In this document: piece after piece, positions 15,145 through 22,816 of the stretch
Layout of the letters: each line of letters opens with the position of its first letter
Numbering within the stretch: the stretch's first letter is position 1
Origin: Pseudonocardia ammonioxydans
GTDB lineage: Bacteria > Actinomycetota > Actinomycetes > Mycobacteriales > Pseudonocardiaceae
NCBI RefSeq assembly: GCF_900115005.1
Contig: NZ_FOUY01000010.1
Span: 124,001-188,000, forward strand
Direction of reading: 5' to 3'
Length of the DNA stretch: 64,000 nt
Translations under genes and position numbers: made by a program
Notes under the pieces: generated by a model
Told to the model about the DNA's origin: nothing
Databases searched by the model: none
The model's input: the letters and a program-made list of their open reading frames with translations, nothing else

Positions 15145-16622
15145 GCGCACTGACCGACCAGACCCGGGCGCTGCTGCGGGCCGCCCTCGAGGTCTACGGC
15201 GACTCCCCGCAGGCCGCGGGCTGGTTGCGCCACCACCTGGAGCGGTTCGACGAGCCGTTGCGCGTGGCGATCGCCGGCAAGGTCAAGGCCGGCAAGTCGA
15301 CCCTGCTCAACGCGCTGGTGGGGGAGCGGATCGCGCCCACCGACGCGGGCGAGTGCACGCGGATCGTCACCTGGTACGCCGACGCGCCCGCCCCCGGCGT
15401 ACGGATGCGGATGCGCAACGGCGGGCCCGAGCGGCCGCTCACCCTGACCCGCCGCGACGGCGCCCTGCAGATCGACCTGCAGGGCACACCGGTGGAGAAC
15501 GTGGACCGGCTGGTCGTCGACTGGCCGTCGCAGCACCTGCGGCGCACCAACCTGATCGACACCCCGGGCATCGCGTCGCTGTCGGCGGACACCTCGGCCC
15601 GGGCCGGGGAGTTCCTCACTCCCGAGGACGCGCCGTCACCCGCCGACGCCGTCGTCTACCTCATGCGTCACCTGCACGCCGGGGACGTGCGGTTCCTGGA
15701 GTCCTTCCACGACCGCGGCGTCGCCCGCGCGACCCCGGTGAACACGATCGCGGTGCTGTCGCGGGCCGACGAGATCGGCGTCGGCCGGCTCGACGCGCTC
15801 ACCTCGGCCCGGCGCATCGCGCGCCGCTACCGCGGTGACGACAAGCTGCGCGGGCTGTGCCAGACCGTCGTCGCGGTCGCCGGGCTGCTCGCCGAGACCG
15901 CCCGCACGATGCGCCAGGACGAGTTCGTCGCGCTCGGCGAGCTGGCCGCCCTGCCCCGCGCCGACGTCGAGGCCCTCCTGCTGTCCGCGGACCGGTTCGG
16001 GCGCACCGAGCTGGACCGGCCGGACTCCACGACCCGGATCCGGCTGCTGGAGCGGTTCGGCCTGTTCGGGGTGCGGCTGGCGACCACGCTGATCCGGCAG
16101 GGGGTGAAGGACCCGACCGCGCTGGCCGACGACCTGGTCCGCCGGTCCGGGCTGGACGAGCTGCGCCGGGTGCTCGACACCCAGTTCTCCGAGCGCCGGG
16201 ACCTGCTGAAGTCGCGATCGGCGCTGCTCGCGGTGGACCTGGTGCTGACCCGGGAACCCCGCCCGGCCGGGGCCCGGCTGCGGGCCGAGGTGGAACGCAT
16301 CCTGGCCGGAGCGCACGAGTTCGTGGAGCTGCGGGCCCTGTCCGACCTGCGCGCCGGGAAAATCGTCTTCCCGCCGGAGGCCCTGGCCGACGCCGAACGC
16401 CTGCTCGGCGGGGACGGCGGCTCCGCGGTCGCCCGCCTCGGCCTGGGCGACGGCGCCGGCCCCGGCGAGCTGCACGGCGCGGCCACCGAGGCGCTGCGGC
16501 GCTGGCGGCGCCGGGCGGAGAGCCCGCTGACCGGCCGGGCCTCGGCGGAGGCCGCGCGGATCGTCGTCCGGTCCTGCGAGGGCCTGCTCGCCGCGCCCGC
16601 CCGGCACCACGCCCACCACTAG
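15141..16622 (+). CDS. iniC: IniC-like dynamin-family GTPase
   Basis: A 493-aa GTPase, the same length as mycobacterial IniC. G1 is GKVKAGKST (46-54), the G2 region TDAGECTRIVTWY, G3 DTPG (140-143) and G4-like SRAD (207-210). Unlike the upstream IniA-like protein it has no hydrophobic membrane hairpin, so it may be a soluble partner, as in other bacterial dynamin pairs. Its GTG start overlaps the iniA-like stop (GTGA). The gene ends in CTAG, overlapping the stop of the convergent DUF2268 gene by 4 nt. Assigned from gene order, length and motifs. Confidence 0.9.
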   Translation: MSALTDQTRALLRAALEVYGDSPQAAGWLRHHLERFDEPLRVAIAGKVKAGKSTLLNALVGERIAPTDAGECTRIVTWYADAPAPGVRMRMRNGGPERPLTLTRRDGALQIDLQGTPVENVDRLVVDWPSQHLRRTNLIDTPGIASLSADTSARAGEFLTPEDAPSPADAVVYLMRHLHAGDVRFLESFHDRGVARATPVNTIAVLSRADEIGVGRLDALTSARRIARRYRGDDKLRGLCQTVVAVAGLLAETARTMRQDEFVALGELAALPRADVEALLLSADRFGRTELDRPDSTTRIRLLERFGLFGVRLATTLIRQGVKDPTALADDLVRRSGLDELRRVLDTQFSERRDLLKSRSALLAVDLVLTREPRPAGARLRAEVERILAGAHEFVELRALSDLRAGKIVFPPEALADAERLLGGDGGSAVARLGLGDGAGPGELHGAATEALRRWRRRAESPLTGRASAEAARIVVRSCEGLLAAPARHHAHH

Positions 16623-17515
16623 CGGGAGACCTGCAGCCGCCGCAGTGCCGTGTCGATCACCTCCCGGGAGTCGGTCAGGAGCGCCTGCGCGGCGGACCGT
16701 CCGGTGGCCGCGAGGTAGGCGTCCACCAGCCGGTTCCCGGCCGCGTACCCGGCTCCGGTGGGCAGCCCCACCGGCTCGGCGCCGAAGCGGGCGGCGTGCG
16801 CGTCGCCGTGCACCCAGGCGGCGAACTGCGCCATCCCGGTCACCTCCAGGCCCTCGAGCACGCGGGCGAACGCCGCGTCGTCGTGCCGCGGCGCGACGCC
16901 GATCCGGGCGAGGCCGAGCTCGTCGCCGTAGCGCTCACGGGCGAAGGCGTCGGCCAGCCCCTCGGAGACCACGTGCTCCCCGACGGTCACCGCGGCCGGG
17001 TCCCAGACGACGTTGCCGGGCGCGTAGCGGACGTTGTGGTGCAGCTCGTGCACCGCGGTCGCCTCGAGCCGGTCGAGGTTCTCCGGGTCGCGCCACAGGC
17101 AGAGGTGCAGGTAGCCGGTCACCGAGCCGTTGGCGGTGAGCCCGAGGTTGGTGGTGTGGAAGAAGTCGTCGCCGGGGTCGCCCAGCACCAGCAGGACGAC
17201 GACGTCCGGTGCGGTGACCCCGGGGTTCGCGGCCTCCAGCACGGCCGCACCCTCCCGCACGGCGGTGTCCACCCGGTTCCACGCGTCGGCCTCGCGGAGC
17301 AGGCGCAGACCCTCGGCACACGCCTCGATGTCCCGGTCGATCGGGAAGCCCCCGCCCATCCGGTGCAGGGCGACGAGGTCCGGTTCACCGGGGAAGTACC
17401 GGTAGAGGCCGGCGGCCGGTTCGAGCATCGCGCGGAGCAGCGGCTCCCGCTCGGCCGCGGGGGCCTGCAGGATCCGCTCCATCGCGGGGGCGGTGTCCAG
17501 AACGGTGACGGTCAT
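16619..17515 (-). CDS. DUF2268-type putative zinc-dependent protease
   Basis: A 298-aa protein with the gluzincin-like motif AVHELHHNVRY (HExxH) near residue 160, preceded by a substrate-strand segment TGYLHLCLWRDPENLDRLEA and followed by VVSEGLADAFARERYG, where the Glu/Asp could complete the zinc site. The layout fits the DUF2268 family of predicted Zn-dependent proteases. No signal peptide is seen, so it should be cytosolic. ATG at 17515. It is convergent with the IniC-like gene, sharing 4 nt, and upstream of it on the same strand lies the quinone oxidoreductase gene, 47 nt away. Confidence 0.8.
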   Translation of the reverse strand: MTVTVLDTAPAMERILQAPAAEREPLLRAMLEPAAGLYRYFPGEPDLVALHRMGGGFPIDRDIEACAEGLRLLREADAWNRVDTAVREGAAVLEAANPGVTAPDVVVLLVLGDPGDDFFHTTNLGLTANGSVTGYLHLCLWRDPENLDRLEATAVHELHHNVRYAPGNVVWDPAAVTVGEHVVSEGLADAFARERYGDELGLARIGVAPRHDDAAFARVLEGLEVTGMAQFAAWVHGDAHAARFGAEPVGLPTGAGYAAGNRLVDAYLAATGRSAAQALLTDSREVIDTALRRLQVSR

Positions 17516-17562
17516 GCCCGGAAGGATCGGCCCTCCAGCGGCTGGAGAGGCAAGTCCTCCGA

Positions 17563-18612
17563 TCAGGGCAGCACCACGATCTTGCCGGTGTGCTCGCCCC
17601 GGGCGAACTCCTGCTGGGCCGCGTGGATGTCGACCAGCGCGTGCCGGGCGGCCACGCGGGGCCGGATGCCTCCGGCGCGGGCGATCCCGGCGAGCCGGGC
17701 GAAGTGGGCCGGGGTGTGCATCGACGAGCCGATCAGCGCGATGTTGTGCAGGTACAGCCGCCGCAGGTCGAGATCGATCACGGCCCCGCCGAGCGCGCCG
17801 GCGACCACCCACCGGCCGCCGTCGTGCAGCGCGGGCAGCAGCGCCCCCACGGCGGCCCCGCCGACGACGTCGGCCACCGCGTCGAGCCCGTCCGGGGCGG
17901 CCGTCGCGACCGCGGCGGCGAGGTCCCCGTCGTCGCGGTGGACCACCCGGTGGGCACCGGCCTCGGCGACGAGCTCGCTCTTGGCCCGGCTGGTCGACGC
18001 GACGACCCGGGCGCCACGCGCGGCGGCGAGCTGCACCAGCGCCAGCCCCACCCCGCCGGACGCCCCGGTGACCAGCAGCGTCTCCCCGGAGCCGACCCCG
18101 GCGCGTTCCAGCATCCCCATGGCCGTGCCGTAGGAGACCGGCAGGCAGGCCAGCTGCTCGTCGGTCAGCGGGGAGCCGGTCACGTCGTGCACCCGCTCGG
18201 CGGCGACCAGCACGTGCCCGGCGAACCCGCCGTCGGCCTCGCTGCCCAGCAACCCGACCGGGTTCGCCCCGTCGCCGGGACCGTCGTAGAGCGCGGGGTC
18301 GACCAGCACCCGGCGCCCCGTGAGCTCCGGGTCGCCCCCGGGCCCGACGGCGTCGACCGTGCCGGCGATGTCCCCGCCCTGGATGCGCGGGAACTGCACC
18401 GGGCCGCGCCATCCCGCGAGGGCGTCCGGGCGTCCGGGCAGCCCGTACGCGCCCTGCCGGGTCCACACATCGGTGTTGTTCACCGCCGCCGCGGCCACCC
18501 GGACCCGCACCTCGCCCGGGCCCGGCTGCGGCACCGGGACCGCGCGCACCTGCAGCATCTCCGGACCGCCGAACCCGGTCAGCACCGCGGCCGTCATCGT
18601 GCCTGCCACCAC
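17563..18612 (-). CDS. Zinc-less alcohol dehydrogenase / NADPH:quinone oxidoreductase family protein
   Basis: A 349-aa medium-chain dehydrogenase/reductase. The N-terminal catalytic domain starts MTAAVLTGFGGPEMLQVRAV and holds VNNTDVWTRQGAY and GGDIAGTVDAVGPG; the Rossmann motif is LLVTGASGGVGLALVQLAAARGA. The zinc-ligand cysteines of true alcohol dehydrogenases are missing, as in quinone oxidoreductases. GTG at 18612 is chosen because AGGAGG lies 5 nt upstream, while the ATG at 18597 is too far from it. Divergent from a TetR gene; two operator-like repeats lie between them, one touching its ribosome-binding site, so it is probably repressed by that regulator. Confidence 0.88.
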   Translation of the reverse strand: MVAGTMTAAVLTGFGGPEMLQVRAVPVPQPGPGEVRVRVAAAAVNNTDVWTRQGAYGLPGRPDALAGWRGPVQFPRIQGGDIAGTVDAVGPGGDPELTGRRVLVDPALYDGPGDGANPVGLLGSEADGGFAGHVLVAAERVHDVTGSPLTDEQLACLPVSYGTAMGMLERAGVGSGETLLVTGASGGVGLALVQLAAARGARVVASTSRAKSELVAEAGAHRVVHRDDGDLAAAVATAAPDGLDAVADVVGGAAVGALLPALHDGGRWVVAGALGGAVIDLDLRRLYLHNIALIGSSMHTPAHFARLAGIARAGGIRPRVAARHALVDIHAAQQEFARGEHTGKIVVLP

Positions 18613-18619
18613 AACCTCC

Positions 18620-18670
18620 TACACTGATCTGTGAAGTTCGGGGCCGACGATAGGTACACAGGTCTGTGAA
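18620..18670. promoter_or_regulatory. Paired operator-like repeats between quinone oxidoreductase and TetR genes
   Basis: TACACTGATCTGTGAA (18620-18635) and TACACAGGTCTGTGAA (18655-18670) match at 14 of 16 positions; the second contains the perfect palindrome CACAGGTCTGTG-type core CACAG-GT-CTGTG. Start-to-start spacing is 35 bp. The sites flank the divergent starts (18612 and 18686), as expected for autoregulation plus control of the neighbour. Confidence 0.6.
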
Positions 18671-18685
18671 CACAAGGAGGGCGGC

Positions 18686-19264
18686 GTGAGTCCGGAACCA
18701 CCACCGTTGACCCGGGGCGCCCGGCGCATCCTCGAGGTCGCGTCGGAGCTGTTCTACTGGCGCGGCATCCACGCGGTCGGGGTCGACACGATCGCCGCGG
18801 AGTCGGGGGTGACCAAGCGGACCCTCTACGACCGCTTCGGTTCCAAGGACAACCTGGTCGCGGCCTACCTCGCCGCCCGGGACCGGCGCTGGCGCGAGCT
18901 GGTCACGGCCCGTCTCGAGGCGGCATCGCCCGATCCGGTGGCCCGGGTGCTCGTGCCGTTCGACGTCCTGCCCGGGTGGCTCGCCCCGGCGACCCGGGGC
19001 TGCGGGTTCGTCAACGCCTTCGCCGAGCTGCCCGACCCCGAGCACCCCGGCAGGCGGATCGTCGTCGCCGAGAAGGCGTGGCTGCGCGACCTGTTCCACG
19101 ACCTGCTGGTCGAGGCGGGCGCCCGCGACCCCGACGTCCTCGCCGCCCAGCTGCTCACCCTGCACGAGGGCGCGATCGTCACCCACGCCGTCGCCGGCGA
19201 CACCCGGGCCGTGGCCGGCGCCCGGTCGGCCGCCGAGGCGCTGCTCGCCGCTGCACGCCCGTAG
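18686..19264 (+). CDS. TetR family transcriptional regulator
   Basis: A 192-aa TetR protein. The DNA-binding part is RGARRILEVASELFYWRGIH, then VDTIAAESGVTKRTLYDRFGSKDNLVAAYL; the C-terminal domain begins around residue 65 and contains TRGCGFVNAFAELPDPEHPG, a segment seen in regulators of oxidoreductase genes of this type. GTG at 18686 has AAGGAGG 7 nt upstream. It is divergent from the quinone oxidoreductase, with two repeat operators between, so it probably controls itself and that gene. Ligand unknown. Confidence 0.9.
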   Translation: MSPEPPPLTRGARRILEVASELFYWRGIHAVGVDTIAAESGVTKRTLYDRFGSKDNLVAAYLAARDRRWRELVTARLEAASPDPVARVLVPFDVLPGWLAPATRGCGFVNAFAELPDPEHPGRRIVVAEKAWLRDLFHDLLVEAGARDPDVLAAQLLTLHEGAIVTHAVAGDTRAVAGARSAAEALLAAARP

Positions 19265-19268
19265 CGGG

Positions 19269-21917
19269 TCAGGACTCGCGGCCCTCGAGGATCCGGCGCA
19301 GCTGGGCGAGCAGCTCGCCGCGGCTCCCCGCGCCGAGCCGCTGCCGGATCCGCGCCACGTGGTGCTCGACGGTCTTCGCCGAGATGAACAGCGTCTCGCC
19401 GATCTCCTTCTGGGTGCGGCCCTGCACGACGAGCTCGGCCACCTCCAGCTCCCGCTCGGACAGCAGCGAGGGGGCGGACTCGCCCTCGGGCTCGCTCCGG
19501 GCCGCCGGGACGGCCGGCGCGGCACCGCCCGGCGGCGCGGCCGGGGCCGCCCCGGCACCCCCGGCCTCGGACGGCGCCGGATCGGTCGCCGAACGGACGT
19601 CGGCACCCGCGGCCTGCAGCGCCCGCGCACACGCCAGCAGCGCCGACACCGCGCGCCGGTCCTCGGTCCGCAGCGCGGCCTGCCCGGCGAGCCGGCCGCC
19701 GTCGAACGACAGCCCGACGGCGTGCAGCCCGCGTGCGGCGTCCTCGACCGTCTCCGGGTCGACCCGGTTCTCCAGCACGCCCACCCAGTGCGGCGCCGCG
19801 ATCGCCATGGCGTGCGCGAACCGGCTGCCCCCGGCCGCCTCCTGCAGCGCGGCCGTGTGCGACCGGGCCGCCTCGACGTCGTCGACCAGCACGGCGGCCT
19901 GCAGCTGCGCCCAGTGCAGCGGGGCCGACCACAGCGCGGGCCTGCCCAGCCGCTCCAGCAGCGCGGTCGCCTCGTCCAGGTGCGGCGCGACCCAGCTCTC
20001 CTCCCGCAGCCGGGTCGCGGCCGTGACGAGCTCACCGAGCGGCTGCAGCACGAACAGGTCCACCGGGTGACGCACGATCGCCTGCCGGGCCCGGGTCCAG
20101 GACCGCATCAGCGCCCCGAGGTCGGAGTTGCGGCGGGCCAGGGCCACCTGCAGCGCGGCGGCGAGGAACTCGTCGCGCGGCTCCAGCGGCCGCCCCGCCC
20201 GGGCGGCCTCGGCGTCGACCGTGGCGAGCCGCTCCTCCGCCGCCCCAGTGGCGCCGCGCAGCAGCGCGATCCAGCCCAGCAGCAGCCGGTGCCGGGGCCG
20301 GGCGGGGGTACCGCCGAGCCCGGTGCGCAGCGCGCGGTGCAGCACCGACGCCGCGACGTCGAACTCCCCGGTGTGCACCGCGACCAGCGCGGCCAGTGCG
20401 GCCGGGGTGTCCGGCAGCAGCGCCGCGCCGCGGGCGCTCTCCAGCAGCCCGGCCGCGCGGGCCAGGCCGGACAGCGCCGCCGTCGGCGAGCCCTGCACCG
20501 AGTCCAGCATCCCGCGGGCGGTGAGCTCGTCGGCGCCGTCGACGAGCGTCGGGGCCCGGCCGGGGACCGGCCCGCCGGTGCCGTCGAGGATCTCGCGGGC
20601 CTCGTCCCGCGCGCCGGTCCCGATCAGGACCGGGACGGCGGCCGCGGGCGGGTGCTCGCCGGCCACGGCCGCGGACCACCGGTACAGCTCGGCGCTGCGG
20701 GACAGCAGGCCGCGGCGGGCGAGCACCGCCGCCGCCACCCCACCGGCCCGGACGGCGTCCTCCGGCTCGACCGCGCCGGTCGCGGACAGCACGGCGTCGG
20801 CGTGGGAGAGCGCGCCGTCGAGGTCGCCGGCGACCAGGTGCGCCTCGGCCCGGCCGGCCGCCACGGTCAGCGGCGACGTGCCGGCGGCGACGGCCTCGGC
20901 GTAGAACCGGACGGCGTCGGGGTGCTCCTCCCGGGCGGCCTCCGCGGCCGCGGCCACGAACACCGCCGCGGCCCGCTCACCGGTCGCGCCGGACCCGCGC
21001 AGCGTGCGGGCGACGGCGAGCACGCTGCCCCCGCGCTCCAGCTCGATCTCGGCCAGCATGCGGCGCAGCTCGGTGCGCCGGGCCGGGGCGACCCGGGCGC
21101 GGACGGCCTCCCCGACCAGCGGGATCACCCGGCCGTCCGGGGTGCACAGCCCGGCCGCGACGGCCCGCTGCACCAGCTCGTCGAGCTCGTCGATGCCGCT
21201 GCCCGCGGCGTCGGTCAGACCGAGCAGCGGGACCAGCACCTCGCTGTCCGAGGGGGCACCGAGCGCAACCGCGGTGATCATCTCGACCACCCGGGGGTCC
21301 TCGGCGTCGACCACGTAGCCGATCTGCTCGGCGAGCTGCGGCGGGACGGCCCCGGTCGCGGACCCGGTCCCGAGGAGCCGGTCGACCAGCATCGGCGAGC
21401 CGGCCGTGCGCTCCAGGACGGCCCGCAGCGCGTCGTCGGGCAGCGAGGTCCCCGCCCGCACGGCCCGCGCCGCGACCCCGGCGGCGTCCAGCGCGCCGAG
21501 CACCAGCGGCGGGGCGCCCGCGGCGAGCGCCGCACCGAGGCGGGCCAGCGCCCGCCCGCGCGGCCAGGGCCGGAACGCCACCACCATCCGCGCGCCGGGC
21601 AGGCCGGCGAACCGGCGGAGCCGGTCCAGCTCGTCCTCGGGGAGCTCGTGGGCGTCGTCGACGACGAGCACCGGCCCGGCCTCGGCACCGGCGGCCCCGG
21701 CACCGGCGATCTGGGCACCGGCGTCGGTCCAGGCCCGCACGAGCGCGCGCAGCACGGTGGACTTGCCGGCCCCGGCGGGCCCGGTCAGCGCCACGGTCCG
21801 CGGCTCGGCGGGCTCCGCGACGACCGCGCGGACCAGCGCGATCGATCCCGGCCCGCCGGCGAGCGGGCCGGTGGTGGACACGTCCGGGGACGTGCTCGCC
21901 GGTGCCACTGCGCTCAC
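19269..21917 (-). CDS. Large LuxR-family ATP-binding regulator (LAL/STAND type), candidate IniR homologue
   Basis: An 882-aa regulator. Residues ~20-200 hold an AAA/STAND ATPase: Walker A GPAGAGKST, Walker B VLVVDDAHELPEDEL, then a winged-helix part (LPDDALRAVLERTAG). The middle ~500 residues are Ala/Leu-rich helical repeats like TPR or MalT repeats, and the C-terminus is a LuxR HTH (LLSERELEVAELVVQGRTQKE ... ISAKTVEHHVARIRQRLG). GTG at 21917 follows GAGGAGGCGGC. Mycobacterial IniR (Rv0339c), next to iniBAC, has the same architecture and similar size; here the gene is 2.6 kb beyond the ini-like array. Orthology is an inference from context. Confidence 0.87.
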   Translation of the reverse strand: MSAVAPASTSPDVSTTGPLAGGPGSIALVRAVVAEPAEPRTVALTGPAGAGKSTVLRALVRAWTDAGAQIAGAGAAGAEAGPVLVVDDAHELPEDELDRLRRFAGLPGARMVVAFRPWPRGRALARLGAALAAGAPPLVLGALDAAGVAARAVRAGTSLPDDALRAVLERTAGSPMLVDRLLGTGSATGAVPPQLAEQIGYVVDAEDPRVVEMITAVALGAPSDSEVLVPLLGLTDAAGSGIDELDELVQRAVAAGLCTPDGRVIPLVGEAVRARVAPARRTELRRMLAEIELERGGSVLAVARTLRGSGATGERAAAVFVAAAAEAAREEHPDAVRFYAEAVAAGTSPLTVAAGRAEAHLVAGDLDGALSHADAVLSATGAVEPEDAVRAGGVAAAVLARRGLLSRSAELYRWSAAVAGEHPPAAAVPVLIGTGARDEAREILDGTGGPVPGRAPTLVDGADELTARGMLDSVQGSPTAALSGLARAAGLLESARGAALLPDTPAALAALVAVHTGEFDVAASVLHRALRTGLGGTPARPRHRLLLGWIALLRGATGAAEERLATVDAEAARAGRPLEPRDEFLAAALQVALARRNSDLGALMRSWTRARQAIVRHPVDLFVLQPLGELVTAATRLREESWVAPHLDEATALLERLGRPALWSAPLHWAQLQAAVLVDDVEAARSHTAALQEAAGGSRFAHAMAIAAPHWVGVLENRVDPETVEDAARGLHAVGLSFDGGRLAGQAALRTEDRRAVSALLACARALQAAGADVRSATDPAPSEAGGAGAAPAAPPGGAAPAVPAARSEPEGESAPSLLSERELEVAELVVQGRTQKEIGETLFISAKTVEHHVARIRQRLGAGSRGELLAQLRRILEGRES

Positions 21918-21966
21918 GCCGCCTCCTCACCCGTCGGAGTGGCCGAGGTTATCGGGTCCGGTGTCC

Positions 21967-21981
21967 GGTTCGGCCCGAACC
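21967..21981. promoter_or_regulatory. Palindrome in the LuxR/IspD-like divergent region
   Basis: GGTTCGG-C-CCGAACC, perfect 7-bp arms around one base, in the 82-bp gap between the divergent starts at 21917 and 22000. It is a candidate autoregulatory site of the LuxR-type protein. It does not resemble the inverted repeat upstream of the IniB-like gene. Confidence 0.35.
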
Positions 21982-21999
21982 CCGGGCAGGATCACCGGT

Positions 22000-22653
22000 G
22001 TGCGTGACGAGGTCTGGGCGATCGTGCTGGCGGGCGGGACCGGGGCCCGGTTCGGCCGGCTCAAGCAGCTGGCGGAACTGGCCGGATCGCGCCTGGTCGA
22101 CCACACGGTCGGCGCGGCGCGGCGGACGTGCGACCGGGTCGCGCTGGTCCTGCCGGCCGGGGTGGAGTGGGACGGCGAGCCGGTCGACGCGCTGGCCGTC
22201 GGTGGCGACCACCAGTCGGAGTCGCTGCGGTCCGGGCTCGATGCCGTCCCCGCCGACGCCGGGATCCTGGTGCTCGCCGACCCGGCGCACCCGCTGGCCG
22301 CGGACCGGCTGTTCACCGACGCGATCGCGGCGGTCCGGGCCGGTGCCGACGGCGCGGTGCCGGTCGTGCCGATGCTGGAGGTCGTGCAACGGGTGGTGGA
22401 CGGCGTGGTGGTCGAGACCCTGCCCAAACAGGACACGGTGATCACCCAGTCGCCGCAGGCGTTCCGCGCGGACGTGCTGCGGGCCGCGCACGCCGGCGCA
22501 CCGCGCCCGGTGGAGAACTCCGGGATGCTCGCCGCGTCCGGGCACCGGGTGGTCACGGTGCCCGGCGACCCGGCGAACCTGCACGTCGCGACGGCCGAGG
22601 ACCTGGCGGTCGTGCGGCGCCTCGCCCGGGCCCAGGCCCCCTCGACGAGTTAG
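22000..22653 (+). CDS. IspD/TarI-like nucleotidyltransferase
   Basis: A 217-aa NTP-transferase. The nucleotide-binding loop is AIVLAGGTGARFGRLKQ at the N-terminus; later parts are VGGDHQSESLRSGLDAV, LVLADPAHPLA (metal-binding region) and the IspD-like end VETLPKQDTVITQSPQAFR. This resembles 2-C-methyl-D-erythritol 4-phosphate cytidylyltransferase, but it is a little short and is not next to ispF or carD, the usual actinobacterial setting, so it could be a paralogue with another sugar or polyol phosphate as substrate. GTG at 22000. Its TAG stop is the first three bases of the 166-bp palindrome. Confidence 0.72.
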   Translation: MRDEVWAIVLAGGTGARFGRLKQLAELAGSRLVDHTVGAARRTCDRVALVLPAGVEWDGEPVDALAVGGDHQSESLRSGLDAVPADAGILVLADPAHPLAADRLFTDAIAAVRAGADGAVPVVPMLEVVQRVVDGVVVETLPKQDTVITQSPQAFRADVLRAAHAGAPRPVENSGMLAASGHRVVTVPGDPANLHVATAEDLAVVRRLARAQAPSTS

Positions 22654-22816
22654 TGCCCCGTCAGGAAACGTCCAGCACCGAACTCGGCGGCCCAGCTGCC
22701 CGCTCGCGGCGTTGCCGGACAGGCCGAGTACCTCCGGTACTGGGCCTGCCCGGCGCCTTGCGAGCGAACACCTGGATCCACCGATTCCGATGCCGACGTT
22801 CCCCGACGAGGCACTA
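22651..22816. repeat. 166-bp near-palindrome carrying both stop codons of convergent genes (MITE-like)
   Basis: The outer 22 bases read TAGTGCCCCGTCAGGAAACG.. and, from the other end, TAGTGCCTCGTCGGGGAACG.., identical at 19 of 22 positions. Similarity continues inward with small indels (CGCTCGC, GCCGG-CAGGCC blocks on both arms) to a perfect central hairpin GTACC-TCC-GGTAC. The element starts with the TAG of the IspD-like gene and ends with the TAG of the GMC oxidase on the other strand. TA ends with terminal inverted repeats fit a TA-targeting (IS630/mariner-like) miniature element; it should also act as a bidirectional terminator. No transposase is present. Confidence 0.6.

Noticed and set aside
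12268..15150. 960-aa open frame on the minus strand over IniB copy 2 and IniA
   Set aside because: It is antisense to well-supported genes with GTPase motifs; its translation is Val/Arg/Gly/His-rich as expected for a shadow frame in G+C-rich DNA.
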